64,000 nt of DNA from Bizionia sp. M204 (GCF_023205095.1 NZ_CP046242.1:124001-188000); one strand, 5' to 3'. Shown: positions 1 through 8,619, counted from the stretch's first letter. The notes: generated by a model from the letters alone, not told the origin. Translations and numbers: made by a program.

Positions 1-206
1 TTGGTTAAATCGTTTTTTATTAGAATATCCACAGGAATTTTAAAGTAATTTGACAATTCAATAAGCATGTCAATAGATGGCGTAGAGCGACCTTCTTCAT
101 ACGAACTAATTCGAGAACGTGTAATTTTTAAGTCGTCCGCAAATACTTCTTGCGTTAACCCCTTGAGATGCCGAAGATGACGAATATTTTTAGTAATCTT
201 TTTCAT
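1..206 (-). CDS. XRE-family HTH transcriptional regulator (3' end outside window)
   Basis: Reading the minus strand from the ATG at 206 gives about 68 residues of a Cro/C1-type helix-turn-helix: a basic N-terminus, the recognition part GLTQEVFADDLKITRSRIS, then SYEEGRSTPSIDMLIELSNY, which is the classic XRE ending. The gene runs off the left edge, so it is unknown whether a C-terminal domain (for example an S24/LexA-like peptidase) follows. It is transcribed away from dinB-dnaE, and a 17-bp palindrome overlaps its own -7 element, so autoregulation and control of the polymerase operon are likely (inference). Its -7 box ends only 7 bases before the ATG. Confidence 0.85.
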   Translation of the reverse strand, partial: MKKITKNIRHLRHLKGLTQEVFADDLKITRSRISSYEEGRSTPSIDMLIELSNYFKIPVDILIKNDLT

Positions 207-213
207 AATGCTA

Positions 214-221
214 CAAATATA
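214..221 (-). promoter_or_regulatory. -7 box of the XRE regulator gene
   Basis: The minus strand reads TATATTTG, a match to the Bacteroidota -7 consensus TAnnTTTG, 7 bases before the ATG at 206. No clear -33 TTTG is seen at the usual distance. The short distance suggests a leaderless or nearly leaderless message. Confidence 0.5.
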
Positions 222-236
222 AGCAATAATTGCTTA
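220..236. promoter_or_regulatory. 17-bp palindromic operator candidate
   Basis: TAAGCAAT and ATTGCTTA form 8-bp perfect arms around a single central A. The site sits 14 bp upstream of the XRE start codon and touches its -7 box (214-221), where a bound dimer would block transcription. A perfect odd-length dyad in front of an XRE gene is the usual form of a C1-like operator; binding by this protein is inferred. Confidence 0.6.
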
Positions 237-658
237 ATAATGTAGCTAACTTTGCAGTATGAAATGTGGTTGATAAAATATTTTAAATTCAATAGTATCT
301 TAAACGATTCTATTTACTGCTTTAAGTCGATTGTATGTATTGAAGTTATAAGAGATTTAAATTTTTGGATGTTCCCATTTCGGCCTATCGAAGACTTATC
401 GTAAAATTTGAAATGAAGATGGCGTGAAATTTCAGGCTGTTTGAGCACACAAAATCTTGAATTAAGGACCGTTTTAATGCGAGTTCCTGAAATTTAGCCA
501 TCAAATGATAAATTTAGATATAGGTTCGTAAGCCTAGACTTTTTTGTTTCTTTTTTGGGTAATGCAAAAAAGAAAAGGATAAAAGTTTATTTAGGCATTT
601 TTTTTTCAATTAGTAAAAGTATTAATTGAAAACGGTCTATGATAATAAATATAAACAC

Positions 659-1873
659 ATGAAAAAGCAAATGTTACATCTGGATTTAGACACCTTTTTT
701 GTGTCCTGTGAACGCCTGATTGATAGCCGATTACAAAAGCGACCATTGTTAGTTGGCGGAATTGGTGATAGAGGTGTGGTAGCAGCTTGTAGCTATGAAA
801 CCAGACGTTTTGGTGTGCATTCCGGTATGTCCATGAAAGTAGCCAGACGCTTATGTCCGGAAGCGGTTGTTATTAGAGGCGATTCATCTACCTACACCAA
901 ATATTCACACCTGGTGACTGAAATTATTAAAGAGCGCGTGCCTGTTTTTGAAAAAGCAAGTATTGATGAATTTTATGCCGATTTAAGCGGAATGGATAAA
1001 TTTTTTGGGAGTTATAAATATGCTTCAGAATTGCGCCAGGAAATTATAAGAGAAACCGGATTGCCTATTTCGTTTGGGTTATCAGCCAATAAAATTGTGT
1101 CCAAAGTGGCTACAGGTGAAGCCAAACCGAATAATCAATTACGGATTGATATGGGTTTTGAAAAATCGTTTTTAGCACCATTATCTATTCGGAAAATTCC
1201 GTCTGTTGGCGAAAAAACCTATCAGATTTTACGGAATTTGGGAGTGGATAAAGTGCATGTGGTTCAGCAAATGCCTTTGGAAATGATGATAAGTGTTTTG
1301 GGTGCCAACGGTAAAACTATTTGGAAGCGTGCCAATGGTATTGATAATCCATCATTAATTCCGTTTCATGAGCGTAAATCTATTTCTACCGAGCGCACGT
1401 TTACCAAAGATACCATTGATGTGGTAAAATTACGAACCACTATTTTTGCCATGGCGGAAAATCTAGCGTTTCAGTTACGAAGAGCCGATAAGTTAACAGC
1501 TTGTATTGCTGTTAAAATCAGGTATTCCGATTTTAATACCTATACCAAACAAATTAAAATTCCCTACACCAGTGCAGACCATATTCTTGTGCCTGCGGTT
1601 TTGGAACTATTTGATAAACTGTACCAACGGCGTTTATTAATCCGTTTGGTAGGCGTTAAGTTCACCCATATTGTTACAGGAAACTATCAAATTAATTTGT
1701 TTGATGATACCGAAAACATGCTTAATTTATATAACGCTATGGATACCATTCGGAGTAAATATGGCGAATTAAGTATTCAGCGCGCCGCGTCCATGGGTGC
1801 AAAAACCATTGGACGTTTTAAAAATCCATTTAATGGCGAACCACCCGTAATTTTAGCACACCGTAAACACTAA
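659..1873 (+). CDS. dinB: Y-family DNA polymerase IV (DinB)
   Basis: 404 residues, close to the usual length of DinB. It begins with the catalytic motif HLDLDTFF, carries the SYETRRFGVHSGMS segment of the fingers and the second catalytic motif SIDEFY, so all expected acidic residues are present; a little-finger-like domain follows from about residue 240. The ATG at 659 is preferred over the in-frame TTG at 626 because family similarity begins there. Its stop overlaps the next start (TAATG), so it is translationally coupled to a second DNA polymerase III alpha subunit. The pairing with a regulator next door points to a damage-inducible, error-prone bypass operon (inference). Confidence 0.93.
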   Translation: MKKQMLHLDLDTFFVSCERLIDSRLQKRPLLVGGIGDRGVVAACSYETRRFGVHSGMSMKVARRLCPEAVVIRGDSSTYTKYSHLVTEIIKERVPVFEKASIDEFYADLSGMDKFFGSYKYASELRQEIIRETGLPISFGLSANKIVSKVATGEAKPNNQLRIDMGFEKSFLAPLSIRKIPSVGEKTYQILRNLGVDKVHVVQQMPLEMMISVLGANGKTIWKRANGIDNPSLIPFHERKSISTERTFTKDTIDVVKLRTTIFAMAENLAFQLRRADKLTACIAVKIRYSDFNTYTKQIKIPYTSADHILVPAVLELFDKLYQRRLLIRLVGVKFTHIVTGNYQINLFDDTENMLNLYNAMDTIRSKYGELSIQRAASMGAKTIGRFKNPFNGEPPVILAHRKH

Positions 1874-4830
1874 TGTATCTTAATTGTCACTCATATTATT
1901 CCTTGCGTTTTGGCACATTTTCAGAAGTTGATCTTTTGGAATTGGCTAAAGCAAATGGCGTGAAACATTTAACGTTAACCGATATTAATAATACATCGGC
2001 TTGTTTAAATTTTATTCGAAAAGCGAAAGATTATAACATAAAACCCGCTGTAGGAATCGATTTTAGAAATGGCGCAAAACAACAATTTGTAGGAATTGCA
2101 AAAAACAATGACGGCTTTCAGGAACTGAATACTTTTTTATCGGAATACGCACATCAAAAAAAGCGGCTTCCAGACCTGTCCCCAAAATTTGAGAATGCGT
2201 TTGTAATTTACCCGTTGGAACAAGTTATGCAACTTGAGAAAACCAAATTTGAAAATTTTGAGTTTATAGGTATCACTATTAATGACCTTAAAAAGTTACC
2301 CTTTACAATTTATAAGGATTATGAAGATAAACTGGTTATTCAACAACAAGTGACTATTCGGAATAAAAAAGATTTTAATGCACACCGTTTGTTGCGCGCC
2401 ATTGATAATAATACTTTGTTGAGTAAATTATCAAAAACAGAGGAATGTAGTGAGCATGATAAAATGTATCCCGAAGCGGATTTAGCAGAAATTTTTCAAT
2501 TGTTTCCATTTATTTTAGAAAACACGAAGCAATTATTAAATGCGTGTTCTGTTGAATTTAATTTTGGAGCGGATAGAATTTCTCAAAATCAAAGTTTGTA
2601 TTTAGAATCAGAAGAAGCCGATTTTAATTACTTAAAGAAACTCTGCGAGCAGAAAATTTACAGACGTTACCCATATCCTTCCGAAAAAGTACGAGAACGT
2701 TTAGAAACCGAACTCAAAACGATTAAGGAGATGAGTTTTGTATCCTATTTTCTTATCAATTACGATATTGTGAGCTATTCAAAAAGTCAAGGGTACATTC
2801 ATGTAGGAAGGGGAAGTGGTGCCAATAGTATTGTAGCGTACATTATAGGAATTACCGATGTAGATCCCATAGAATTGGATTTGTATTTTGAACGGTTTAT
2901 TAATCCATTCCGAAAATCGCCACCTGATTTTGATATCGATTTCTCGTGGAAAGAGCGCAATGATATTACCGAATATATTTTTAAACGCTTTAAAAATGTC
3001 GCGCTATTAGCTGTTTATAACACCTTTAAATTCCGAGCGGTTGTTCGAGAATTAGGAAAGGTTTTTGGCATGCCAAAAGAAGAAATAGATAAAATATGTA
3101 CCGGTAGATATCAAAAACCAGAATTTGATGAAATGGGTGCTTTGGTCATTAAGTATGGCGAATTAATTCAGGGTTTTCCTAATTATGTTAGTGTACATTC
3201 CTGTGGGATTTTAATATTAGATAAACCTATTCATTATTATTCAGCAACCAATATGCCACCAAAAGGATTTCCTACTGTGCAATTTGATATGATTATTGCC
3301 GAAGATGCTGGGATTTTTAAATTCGATATTTTAGGACAACGTGGATTAGCAAAAATTAAAGACACGTTAGAAATTATTAAATATAACAGACCCGAAGCAC
3401 CCGAAATTGATATCACAGATGTTGAAAAATTTAAAACAGATCCCAAAGTAAATGCGCTATTAAAAAACGGAAAAGCCACAGGTGCTTATTATGTAGAATC
3501 GCCAGCCATGAGAGGTTTAATGTGTAAACTCCAAACCCAAGATTATTTAGGATTGGTGGCAGCAAGCTCCATAATCAGACCTGGCGTTTCGGGTTCAGGG
3601 ATGAAACAAGAATTTATTAAACGCCAAAGACATCCAGAACGTCGGAAAGAAGCCAATCCGATATTGTTAAAGATTATGCCAGAAACCTATGGCATTATGG
3701 TATATCAAGAAGATGTGCTAAAAGTGGCTAATCAATTTGCAGGCTTAACTTTAGGAGAAGCCGATGTGTTGCGGCGTGGTATGAGTGGTAAATTTAGGTC
3801 GAGAGCCGAATTTCAAGCGGTTGAAGATAAATTTATAGCCAATTGTAAAACTAAAGGCTATACAGATGCATTAACACTGGAAGTTTGGGAGCAAATAAAA
3901 AGTTTTGCAGGCTATGCATTTGCAAAAGGACATTCGGCTTCTTATGCCGTGGAAAGTTATCAGAGTTTGTATTTAAAATGTTATTATCCGTTGGAATTTA
4001 TGGTGGCTGTTTTAAATAATGGCGGCGGATTTTATAGCACCGAACATTATATTCATGAAACAAAAATGTGTCAGGGCATTATAAAAACACCCTGTATTAA
4101 TAAAAGTGACCATCCCAATACAATAGAAGGAAACACGATTTATTTAGGCTTTGGTTATCTTAAAAATTTAGAAAGTTATACGGTAAAACGGATTTTAACC
4201 GAACGGCAGTTGTATGGTACATTTAAATCGTTGGATGATTTTATTGATCGCGTGGTGATTAGTATTGAACAATTAACCATTTTAATTAGAATTGGTGCGT
4301 TTAGTTTTACAGAAATCCCCAAATCCGAATTGCTTTGGAATGCTATTTTTAAGATAAATTCTAGTAAAGCAAAAACACCTCAAAAACAATTATTCAAACC
4401 AAACCATAAAGCCTTTACCTTGCCAACACTTAATTCCAGTTGGATAGAAGATGCTTATGACCAAATGGAATTATTGGGTTTCCCTTTGTGCAATTATTTT
4501 GATTTGATAAACGAACCCATTCAGGAACACATTAAAGCCAAAAACATGTTTCAATACCGAACTAAAAACGTGCTGTTATATGGTAAGTTGGTAAATACAC
4601 GATTTCATAAAGGTGCTACAGGAAAGCTCATGCGGTTTTGCACATTTGTAGATGATGAAGGGTGTTATTTTGATACCGTACACTTTCATGATACGGTAGA
4701 AAAATATCCCATTCATGGCATTGGAATATATGCGTGTTATGGGAAAATAACCGAAGAATTTGATTTTTGCAGTGTTGAAATTATTTGGACTCAAAAAATG
4801 GCATTAAAACCAGATCCACGGTTAAACTAA
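1873..4830 (+). CDS. dnaE2: DNA polymerase III alpha subunit, accessory DnaE2-like
   Basis: 985 residues, shorter than a replicative DnaE (about 1160 in E. coli) and near the DnaE2 class. Order: PHP domain (about 1-210), polymerase palm and fingers with the catalytic PDFDIDF near residue 354 and KFDILG near 482, HhH region, then a C-terminal OB-fold-like part (about 895-970). The PHP domain is degenerate: the HxH motif reads NxH and TDH reads TDI, so a metal-dependent proofreading role there is unlikely. It overlaps dinB by one base. The symbol reflects operon and size; a true split from the replicative paralogue needs the rest of the genome. Confidence 0.88.
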   Translation: MYLNCHSYYSLRFGTFSEVDLLELAKANGVKHLTLTDINNTSACLNFIRKAKDYNIKPAVGIDFRNGAKQQFVGIAKNNDGFQELNTFLSEYAHQKKRLPDLSPKFENAFVIYPLEQVMQLEKTKFENFEFIGITINDLKKLPFTIYKDYEDKLVIQQQVTIRNKKDFNAHRLLRAIDNNTLLSKLSKTEECSEHDKMYPEADLAEIFQLFPFILENTKQLLNACSVEFNFGADRISQNQSLYLESEEADFNYLKKLCEQKIYRRYPYPSEKVRERLETELKTIKEMSFVSYFLINYDIVSYSKSQGYIHVGRGSGANSIVAYIIGITDVDPIELDLYFERFINPFRKSPPDFDIDFSWKERNDITEYIFKRFKNVALLAVYNTFKFRAVVRELGKVFGMPKEEIDKICTGRYQKPEFDEMGALVIKYGELIQGFPNYVSVHSCGILILDKPIHYYSATNMPPKGFPTVQFDMIIAEDAGIFKFDILGQRGLAKIKDTLEIIKYNRPEAPEIDITDVEKFKTDPKVNALLKNGKATGAYYVESPAMRGLMCKLQTQDYLGLVAASSIIRPGVSGSGMKQEFIKRQRHPERRKEANPILLKIMPETYGIMVYQEDVLKVANQFAGLTLGEADVLRRGMSGKFRSRAEFQAVEDKFIANCKTKGYTDALTLEVWEQIKSFAGYAFAKGHSASYAVESYQSLYLKCYYPLEFMVAVLNNGGGFYSTEHYIHETKMCQGIIKTPCINKSDHPNTIEGNTIYLGFGYLKNLESYTVKRILTERQLYGTFKSLDDFIDRVVISIEQLTILIRIGAFSFTEIPKSELLWNAIFKINSSKAKTPQKQLFKPNHKAFTLPTLNSSWIEDAYDQMELLGFPLCNYFDLINEPIQEHIKAKNMFQYRTKNVLLYGKLVNTRFHKGATGKLMRFCTFVDDEGCYFDTVHFHDTVEKYPIHGIGIYACYGKITEEFDFCSVEIIWTQKMALKPDPRLN

Positions 4831-4933
4831 TTGGCTCTGCCAAAGGGTATAATTCCCTGAAAGTTGGCCTTAACATTAAAAGCTCATTTCTTACCAATGC
4901 CTCGTGGATTTCCCTTCAGGTAGTTTACTGTGT

Positions 4934-5440
4934 TTAACTTTCATAAGAAATATCCATGATTTCAAAAACCCGATCCTCTTTGACCAGTTTTAAAATAGCT
5001 TTTTCGCCTACCTTTTTATCCGTTAACAATCTCGCGATTGGTGAGATGAAGGAAATTTTACCTTTCGCAATATCGGCTTCATCCACACCAACTATTTGAT
5101 ATTTTTGAAACGTTTTGGCACTTCCAATTTTAAGGGTAATTAATGCGCCAAACCGAATTTCATCTTGCGGTTGTTTAGCTAAATCAACAATTTTTGCAGT
5201 GGTTATTCTATTTGTTAGTAATTGCAATTTGGCGTTTATATGGTTTATGGCAATACGTCTTTCTTTTTCGTTTGTAGTATTTAAGTGTTCTTTTTCATCC
5301 GCAAAGGCTTGTTTTTCCACCAATAATTCATCCATCCCATTTGGAGTCACGTAGTTTGTTACACCTTCAGGCAAATCTGCTCGTGGTGCTACAAAAGGTA
5401 TGTCTTCTTGGTCATCTTCTTTTACAAATCCTCTACTCAT
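4934..5440 (-). CDS. GreA/GreB-family transcription factor with shortened coiled coil
   Basis: 168 residues. An acidic N-terminal extension (about 1-33) precedes a short helical hairpin (about 35-85), followed by a FKBP-like Gre C-terminal domain with FGALITLKIG, IVGVDEAD, ISFISPIARLL and VGEKAILKL. Gre factors reach into RNA polymerase's secondary channel. Compared with GreB, the hairpin is shorter and the GD-x-x-EN acidic tip, needed for transcript cleavage in E. coli GreA/GreB, is not visible; the tip reads TTNEKER. It may thus modulate polymerase without cleavage (inference). It is a single gene converging on dnaE2. Confidence 0.8.
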   Translation of the reverse strand: MSRGFVKEDDQEDIPFVAPRADLPEGVTNYVTPNGMDELLVEKQAFADEKEHLNTTNEKERRIAINHINAKLQLLTNRITTAKIVDLAKQPQDEIRFGALITLKIGSAKTFQKYQIVGVDEADIAKGKISFISPIARLLTDKKVGEKAILKLVKEDRVFEIMDISYES

Positions 5441-5552
5441 AATTTATGTACGTTTTTGTTTTCCTAATTCAATAAGATAAAACTATTTTTTTAATTAGCC
5501 GAACCCTGCATTCAATGTTTTTTGGTGGCAGAATAATTAGGTAATATTTTCC

Positions 5553-5592
5553 AAAAAAAAAGGCTGTAAATAAAAATTCACAGCCTTTTTTT
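5553..5592. terminator. bidirectional intrinsic terminator
   Basis: AGGCTGT and ACAGCCT form the stem, flanked by runs of A on the left and T on the right, so it works on either strand. It lies just downstream (minus strand) of the small basic ORF at 5625-5738 and upstream of the Gre-like gene, which supports the small ORF as its own transcription unit. Confidence 0.75.
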
Positions 5593-5624
5593 AATAATTA
5601 AGGAAAATTTAATAAACCATAACG

Positions 5625-5738
5625 CTAGACTCTTGATTTCCGCTTCTTCATTTTTTTATCTTCCATTTTCTTTAAAATCTTCTCTTGTTTCCTATCGTTT
5701 AATTCTGCTTTTGTAAGCTTCTTTCTTAATTTAGCCAT
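5625..5738 (-). CDS. 37-residue highly basic protein of unknown function
   Basis: ATG at 5738 opens a 37-residue frame rich in Lys and Arg (about 18 of 37), starting MAKLRKKLTKAELNDRKQEK. It looks like one charged helix, as in small nucleic-acid or ribosome-associated proteins. Support: a complete frame ending in TAG, a strong terminator 33 bp beyond the stop, and coding-like use of charged residues. I do not recognise the family; function is unknown. It is too short to be certain without finding it in relatives. Confidence 0.45.
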   Translation of the reverse strand: MAKLRKKLTKAELNDRKQEKILKKMEDKKMKKRKSRV

Positions 5739-6205
5739 GATATTGTTATTTTAATTTTAGGTAAAAAATAGAACATCGTTTTAACTCCATATTTATACGT
5801 TATTTTAATGCGAGCACAGGTATTCAGGATGTTTAAATTGAAAAATTTCTGTATTAAATAATGTAAAGGAGTTGTTCAGGCACACGCGCTATGCCTGACT
5901 AATTCAGGAAGATAATTTGGCGTTTTGGAGATAATTCAAAATAGAGATAACCACCAAAAAACCTGCTCACGAAATTTTCGTAAAAAATAATTAGGCAGTT
6001 TGTTTCAATTAGATTCATAATCTCTATTCTCACAGCAATTTATTTGCCATTAATAGGTAAACATAGCCCTTATATTCCAATTAAGCAAATTTAGAGCAAA
6101 CGGTTGTTAACGCCGTTTACTATTGGCATTTTATAAACGTTGTTTCTTGTAATTTGCCCAATATGTTTCTTTTTAAAACTAGAAATTGGTACTTGGTGCC
6201 AAAAG
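5739..6205. other. 467-bp intergenic region, no gene seen
   Basis: No convincing coding frame. It contains scattered small dyads: CAGGCA/TGCCTG (5877-5897), ACGAAA/TTTCGT (5969-5981) and AAACGG/CCGTTT (6098-6118), plus three near copies of TTCAGG. The end lies downstream of the dihydrouridine synthase gene. I see no clear terminator with a T-run. Confidence 0.5.
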
Positions 6206-7174
6206 CTATTTCCGTGAATTTTTAATGCTCATTTCCGTACTTAAAATTTTATCAACTGCTTGTCTATATTTTGCTGGATTTGAAGCTTTTTTTATAGCTT
6301 TATATACTTTTTGCGGATTGGAAGTCGATTGCGAAAAGAATTCCCAAAAACCGAGCATTTTCATTTTTATAGGTGTTGGTCCAGACAAGTATTCATCGTA
6401 TTGCTGATAAATAGTATCATGAAATTTAGAAAATATTTCCCACCTATTTTCAGGATAGTCTGTGGTGTCATTTTTTATCATACTTGGTAAAAACGGATCG
6501 GCAATTAGGCCGCGCCCAATCATAAAATGATCAATACTCGGAAAGCGTTTTTTCATGGCTTTAAAAGCAGAAACACTAGTAATATCACCATTGTAATACA
6601 ATTTGTGCTTGGTGCTACTAATGCATTTTTCAAACGCATCTAAATCTACAGGGCCTTTATAAAGTTGCTTGCCAATTCTAGCATGTATGGCAATGTTCTT
6701 AAGCGGATACTTGTCTAAAATAGGAAAAGCATCTAAAATTTCTTCAGCATGTTCATAGCCCATACGCATTTTCATAGATACTAAAATATCCGTTTCATTA
6801 TGCGCTCTGTGTAAAACTTCGTCAATTCGTGACGGGTTACAAATTAAACCTGAACCCATTCCAGACTTGGTAACCATGGGATAAGGACAACCTAAATTCC
6901 AGTTTAGCTCCTTGTAACCTAAACTTTGAACATATTTGATAACAAATAAAAATTCATCTGGATCATTGGTCATTACTTGCGGAATAACTTCTATAGTCGC
7001 ATTGTTTTCTGGTAATAAATCATTTTGATAAGATTGCTTAATTTTCAGTTTGCCATTAAGCTTAATATAAGGCGCATAAAACGTATCAATACCACCGAAG
7101 TACTGATTGAAAGCATTGCGAAACCTGAAATCTGTAAAACCCTGCAAAGGTGATGAAAGAAGCGTATGAGCCAT
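6206..7174 (-). CDS. tRNA-dihydrouridine synthase family protein
   Basis: 322 residues of a TIM-barrel FMN enzyme that reduces uridines in the tRNA D-loop. Evidence: N-terminal SPLQGFTDFRFRNAF, the catalytic cysteine in NLGCPYPMVTKSGMGSGL, KMRMGYE, the histidine-bearing IHAR (FMN/tRNA binding), and YNGDI and MIGRGLIADP that hold the phosphate. Length and motifs resemble the DusC side of the family, but the exact target uridine cannot be told. It is a lone gene with a -7 box 17 bases upstream of the ATG. Confidence 0.92.
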   Translation of the reverse strand: MAHTLLSSPLQGFTDFRFRNAFNQYFGGIDTFYAPYIKLNGKLKIKQSYQNDLLPENNATIEVIPQVMTNDPDEFLFVIKYVQSLGYKELNWNLGCPYPMVTKSGMGSGLICNPSRIDEVLHRAHNETDILVSMKMRMGYEHAEEILDAFPILDKYPLKNIAIHARIGKQLYKGPVDLDAFEKCISSTKHKLYYNGDITSVSAFKAMKKRFPSIDHFMIGRGLIADPFLPSMIKNDTTDYPENRWEIFSKFHDTIYQQYDEYLSGPTPIKMKMLGFWEFFSQSTSNPQKVYKAIKKASNPAKYRQAVDKILSTEMSIKNSRK

Positions 7175-7191
7175 GATGTTATTTAGTTGTG

Positions 7192-7199
7192 CAAAGATA
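7192..7199 (-). promoter_or_regulatory. -7 promoter box of the dihydrouridine synthase gene
   Basis: Minus strand TATCTTTG fits TAnnTTTG and ends 17 bases before the start codon at 7174. No clear TTTG is visible at -33. Confidence 0.5.
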
Positions 7200-7269
7200 G
7201 GTTTTTTGCTTTATGGTTTGGATTTATAAATATAATATGATACCATTTTAAGCAACTTATTTTAAGGTA

Positions 7270-7353
7270 CGCTATCTTTGCACGACGCCATCTCAAATCC
7301 TATTTATTACACCACCCTTTACGCAGCTAAATACAGCCTATCTTGCAACGACT
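7270..7353 (+). pseudogene. duplicated 5' end of the radical SAM gene (start codon lost)
   Basis: About 84 bases match 10469-10552, with roughly eight differences: the -7 box TATCTTTG, the start region and about 22 codons of the B12-binding radical SAM gene. In this copy the start codon ATG has become ACG and the match stops abruptly at about 7353, where a truncated FAD-monooxygenase gene begins on the other strand. It is a dead fragment left by duplication or recombination. Confidence 0.8.
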
Positions 7354-7695
7354 TTGCTGGCTTGTTGTAAAGTGAGTCCGTAACCTTGATTGCGTTCATC
7401 AAAACTACTATCACGCTCATAAAGTTTAAACGGAATTCCACAAAGGATGCGAGCCACAGCAAGCGCTACACCACCAATGCCATCAACAATAATAGCCGCG
7501 TGTGGATAATTTTTAGTATCGGTTTGAGGTGTATGTCGCGCTGAAACCAAACCAGAACCCGAACACTTCAAGCAGAAGTAGAGGTGACCTCTAGGACGAA
7601 TTGGAGTTGTTTCTTTGCTAATTATTTTTTTTACCACGTCCATGACATTCAGGGCAAACGGTATCCTTAACGGAATTGATTTTGGAGTTAATCAT
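7354..7695 (-). pseudogene. truncated, frameshifted FAD-dependent monooxygenase with zinc-finger N-terminus
   Basis: From the ATG at 7695 one frame reads MINSKINSVKDTVCPECHGR and stops; the continuation is in another frame from 7643, after a run of eight T (7625-7632). Joined, they give two DnaJ-like CxxCxGxG repeats (CPECHGRG, CLKCSGSG) and then the start of an FAD monooxygenase (IVDGIGGVALAV, YERDSSFDERNQGYGLTLQQAS). The first Gly of the GxGxxG motif is Asp. The remaining three quarters of the enzyme are missing: the gene ends at the copied radical SAM fragment at 7353. Both the frameshift and the truncation mark it as broken. Confidence 0.8.
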
Positions 7696-7729
7696 TTTAT
7701 TCAAGGTGCATTTTGGAATAAGCTAAATA

Positions 7730-8410
7730 CTACTTGCTGTTTTCTGCTACTGGTGAAATCATAATATGTGCTCTATGCGTTCCTGGATTCATAATCCAAG
7801 GATGATTTTGAGCAATTGGAACTTCTGGTAAACCTGTAGATTCTGCTGTTGCGTATGGCATATAAACGACATAGCGAAGTTTCGCGTTTTCAACTTTACT
7901 TGTTTCAGGATCATAATCCGTATCAGGACCATAGTAAATGTGCAAGGTTGACCCAATGGTCATTTTAAGTTTTCCCGATTTCACTTCTTCTTCACGAATA
8001 TCAAATATTTCTTGATGGTTTTTTCCTTCCGCTTTCAAAGCGCGCCCTCTTGCCATGTATGGCTCAAGATCTTTATGATACGCTGCGGCACTGAATCCAT
8101 TTTTATTCGGATCGTCAGCAAGAATAATAAATTCATTGTTACCTTCTCTTAAGGTCACAAATTCACCAGCCATATTGTATCCTATAATTTTAGCGCCAGA
8201 TCGGCTTACTTCAGGAGCAGCCATTAATGCGGTTGCAATTAGTGCTTCGTCTGAATCAATTTTTTTTAATTGTTTATTGACTTTATTTGTTACGCTATCT
8301 GTAGGCTTTTTAATTTCAGAAGATTCTTCATTTACCGGTTTCGTTTTGTCTGATGAGTTACAAGAAATTAGAATTCCTGCAAATAGTAATGTTGTAATAA
8401 TACGTTTCAT
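7730..8410 (-). CDS. lipoprotein of unknown function
   Basis: 226 residues from the ATG at 8410 (an upstream in-frame start would add a charged stretch before the signal peptide). The lipobox is LLFAGILISC, with the lipidated Cys near residue 17, then a Ser/Lys/Pro-rich linker and a folded domain with YYGPDTDYDPET, YVVYMPYA and the C-terminal HPWIMNPGTHRAHIMISP. The His-rich tail might bind metal, but I do not recognise the family. It stands alone, divergent from the ABC transporter gene. Confidence 0.75.
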   Translation of the reverse strand: MKRIITTLLFAGILISCNSSDKTKPVNEESSEIKKPTDSVTNKVNKQLKKIDSDEALIATALMAAPEVSRSGAKIIGYNMAGEFVTLREGNNEFIILADDPNKNGFSAAAYHKDLEPYMARGRALKAEGKNHQEIFDIREEEVKSGKLKMTIGSTLHIYYGPDTDYDPETSKVENAKLRYVVYMPYATAESTGLPEVPIAQNHPWIMNPGTHRAHIMISPVAENSK

Positions 8411-8586
8411 ATTATATTGGTTTTTTCGTGTTGACTTAATGAATCTATACAATCAGACTTAAATAGTAAATTGCATCTTTATGATAAAGGCAAGATACTA
8501 AATCTTTAATTTCTTTGCGTGGACTATCTCTTTTTAACGTTCATGCATTTTTATCTGCTTTGATCAATTAACGATGTTGTAATGCG

Positions 8587-8594
8587 TATTTTTG
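8587..8594 (+). promoter_or_regulatory. -7 promoter box of the ABC transporter gene
   Basis: TATTTTTG fits TAnnTTTG, 25 bases before the ATG at 8620. A TTTG at 8559-8562 is the only -33 candidate, with a rather long spacer of 24 bases. Confidence 0.5.
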
Positions 8595-8619
8595 CAAATT
8601 GTATTACCTAATAGAAAAC

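Larger units (their letters stand above)
207..658. other. divergent intergenic region with operator palindrome and two hairpins
   Basis: No credible gene. It holds the 220-236 palindrome; a TAACTTTG box on the plus strand at 247-254 without a well-spaced -33 partner; a hairpin with 10-bp perfect arms (427-436 and 486-495) whose loop side carries TTTGAGCAC and GCGAGTT; and an A/T-rich inverted repeat (about 530-598) that could terminate or fold. The start of dinB lies about 400 bp from the regulator, longer than a simple shared promoter needs. Confidence 0.6.

Noticed and set aside
6098-6118. AAACGG/CCGTTT dyad with GTTAACG inside, similar to a cassette core
   Set aside because: No gene block with matching complementary ends lies on either side, and the GGTTTAGCAC box is missing.
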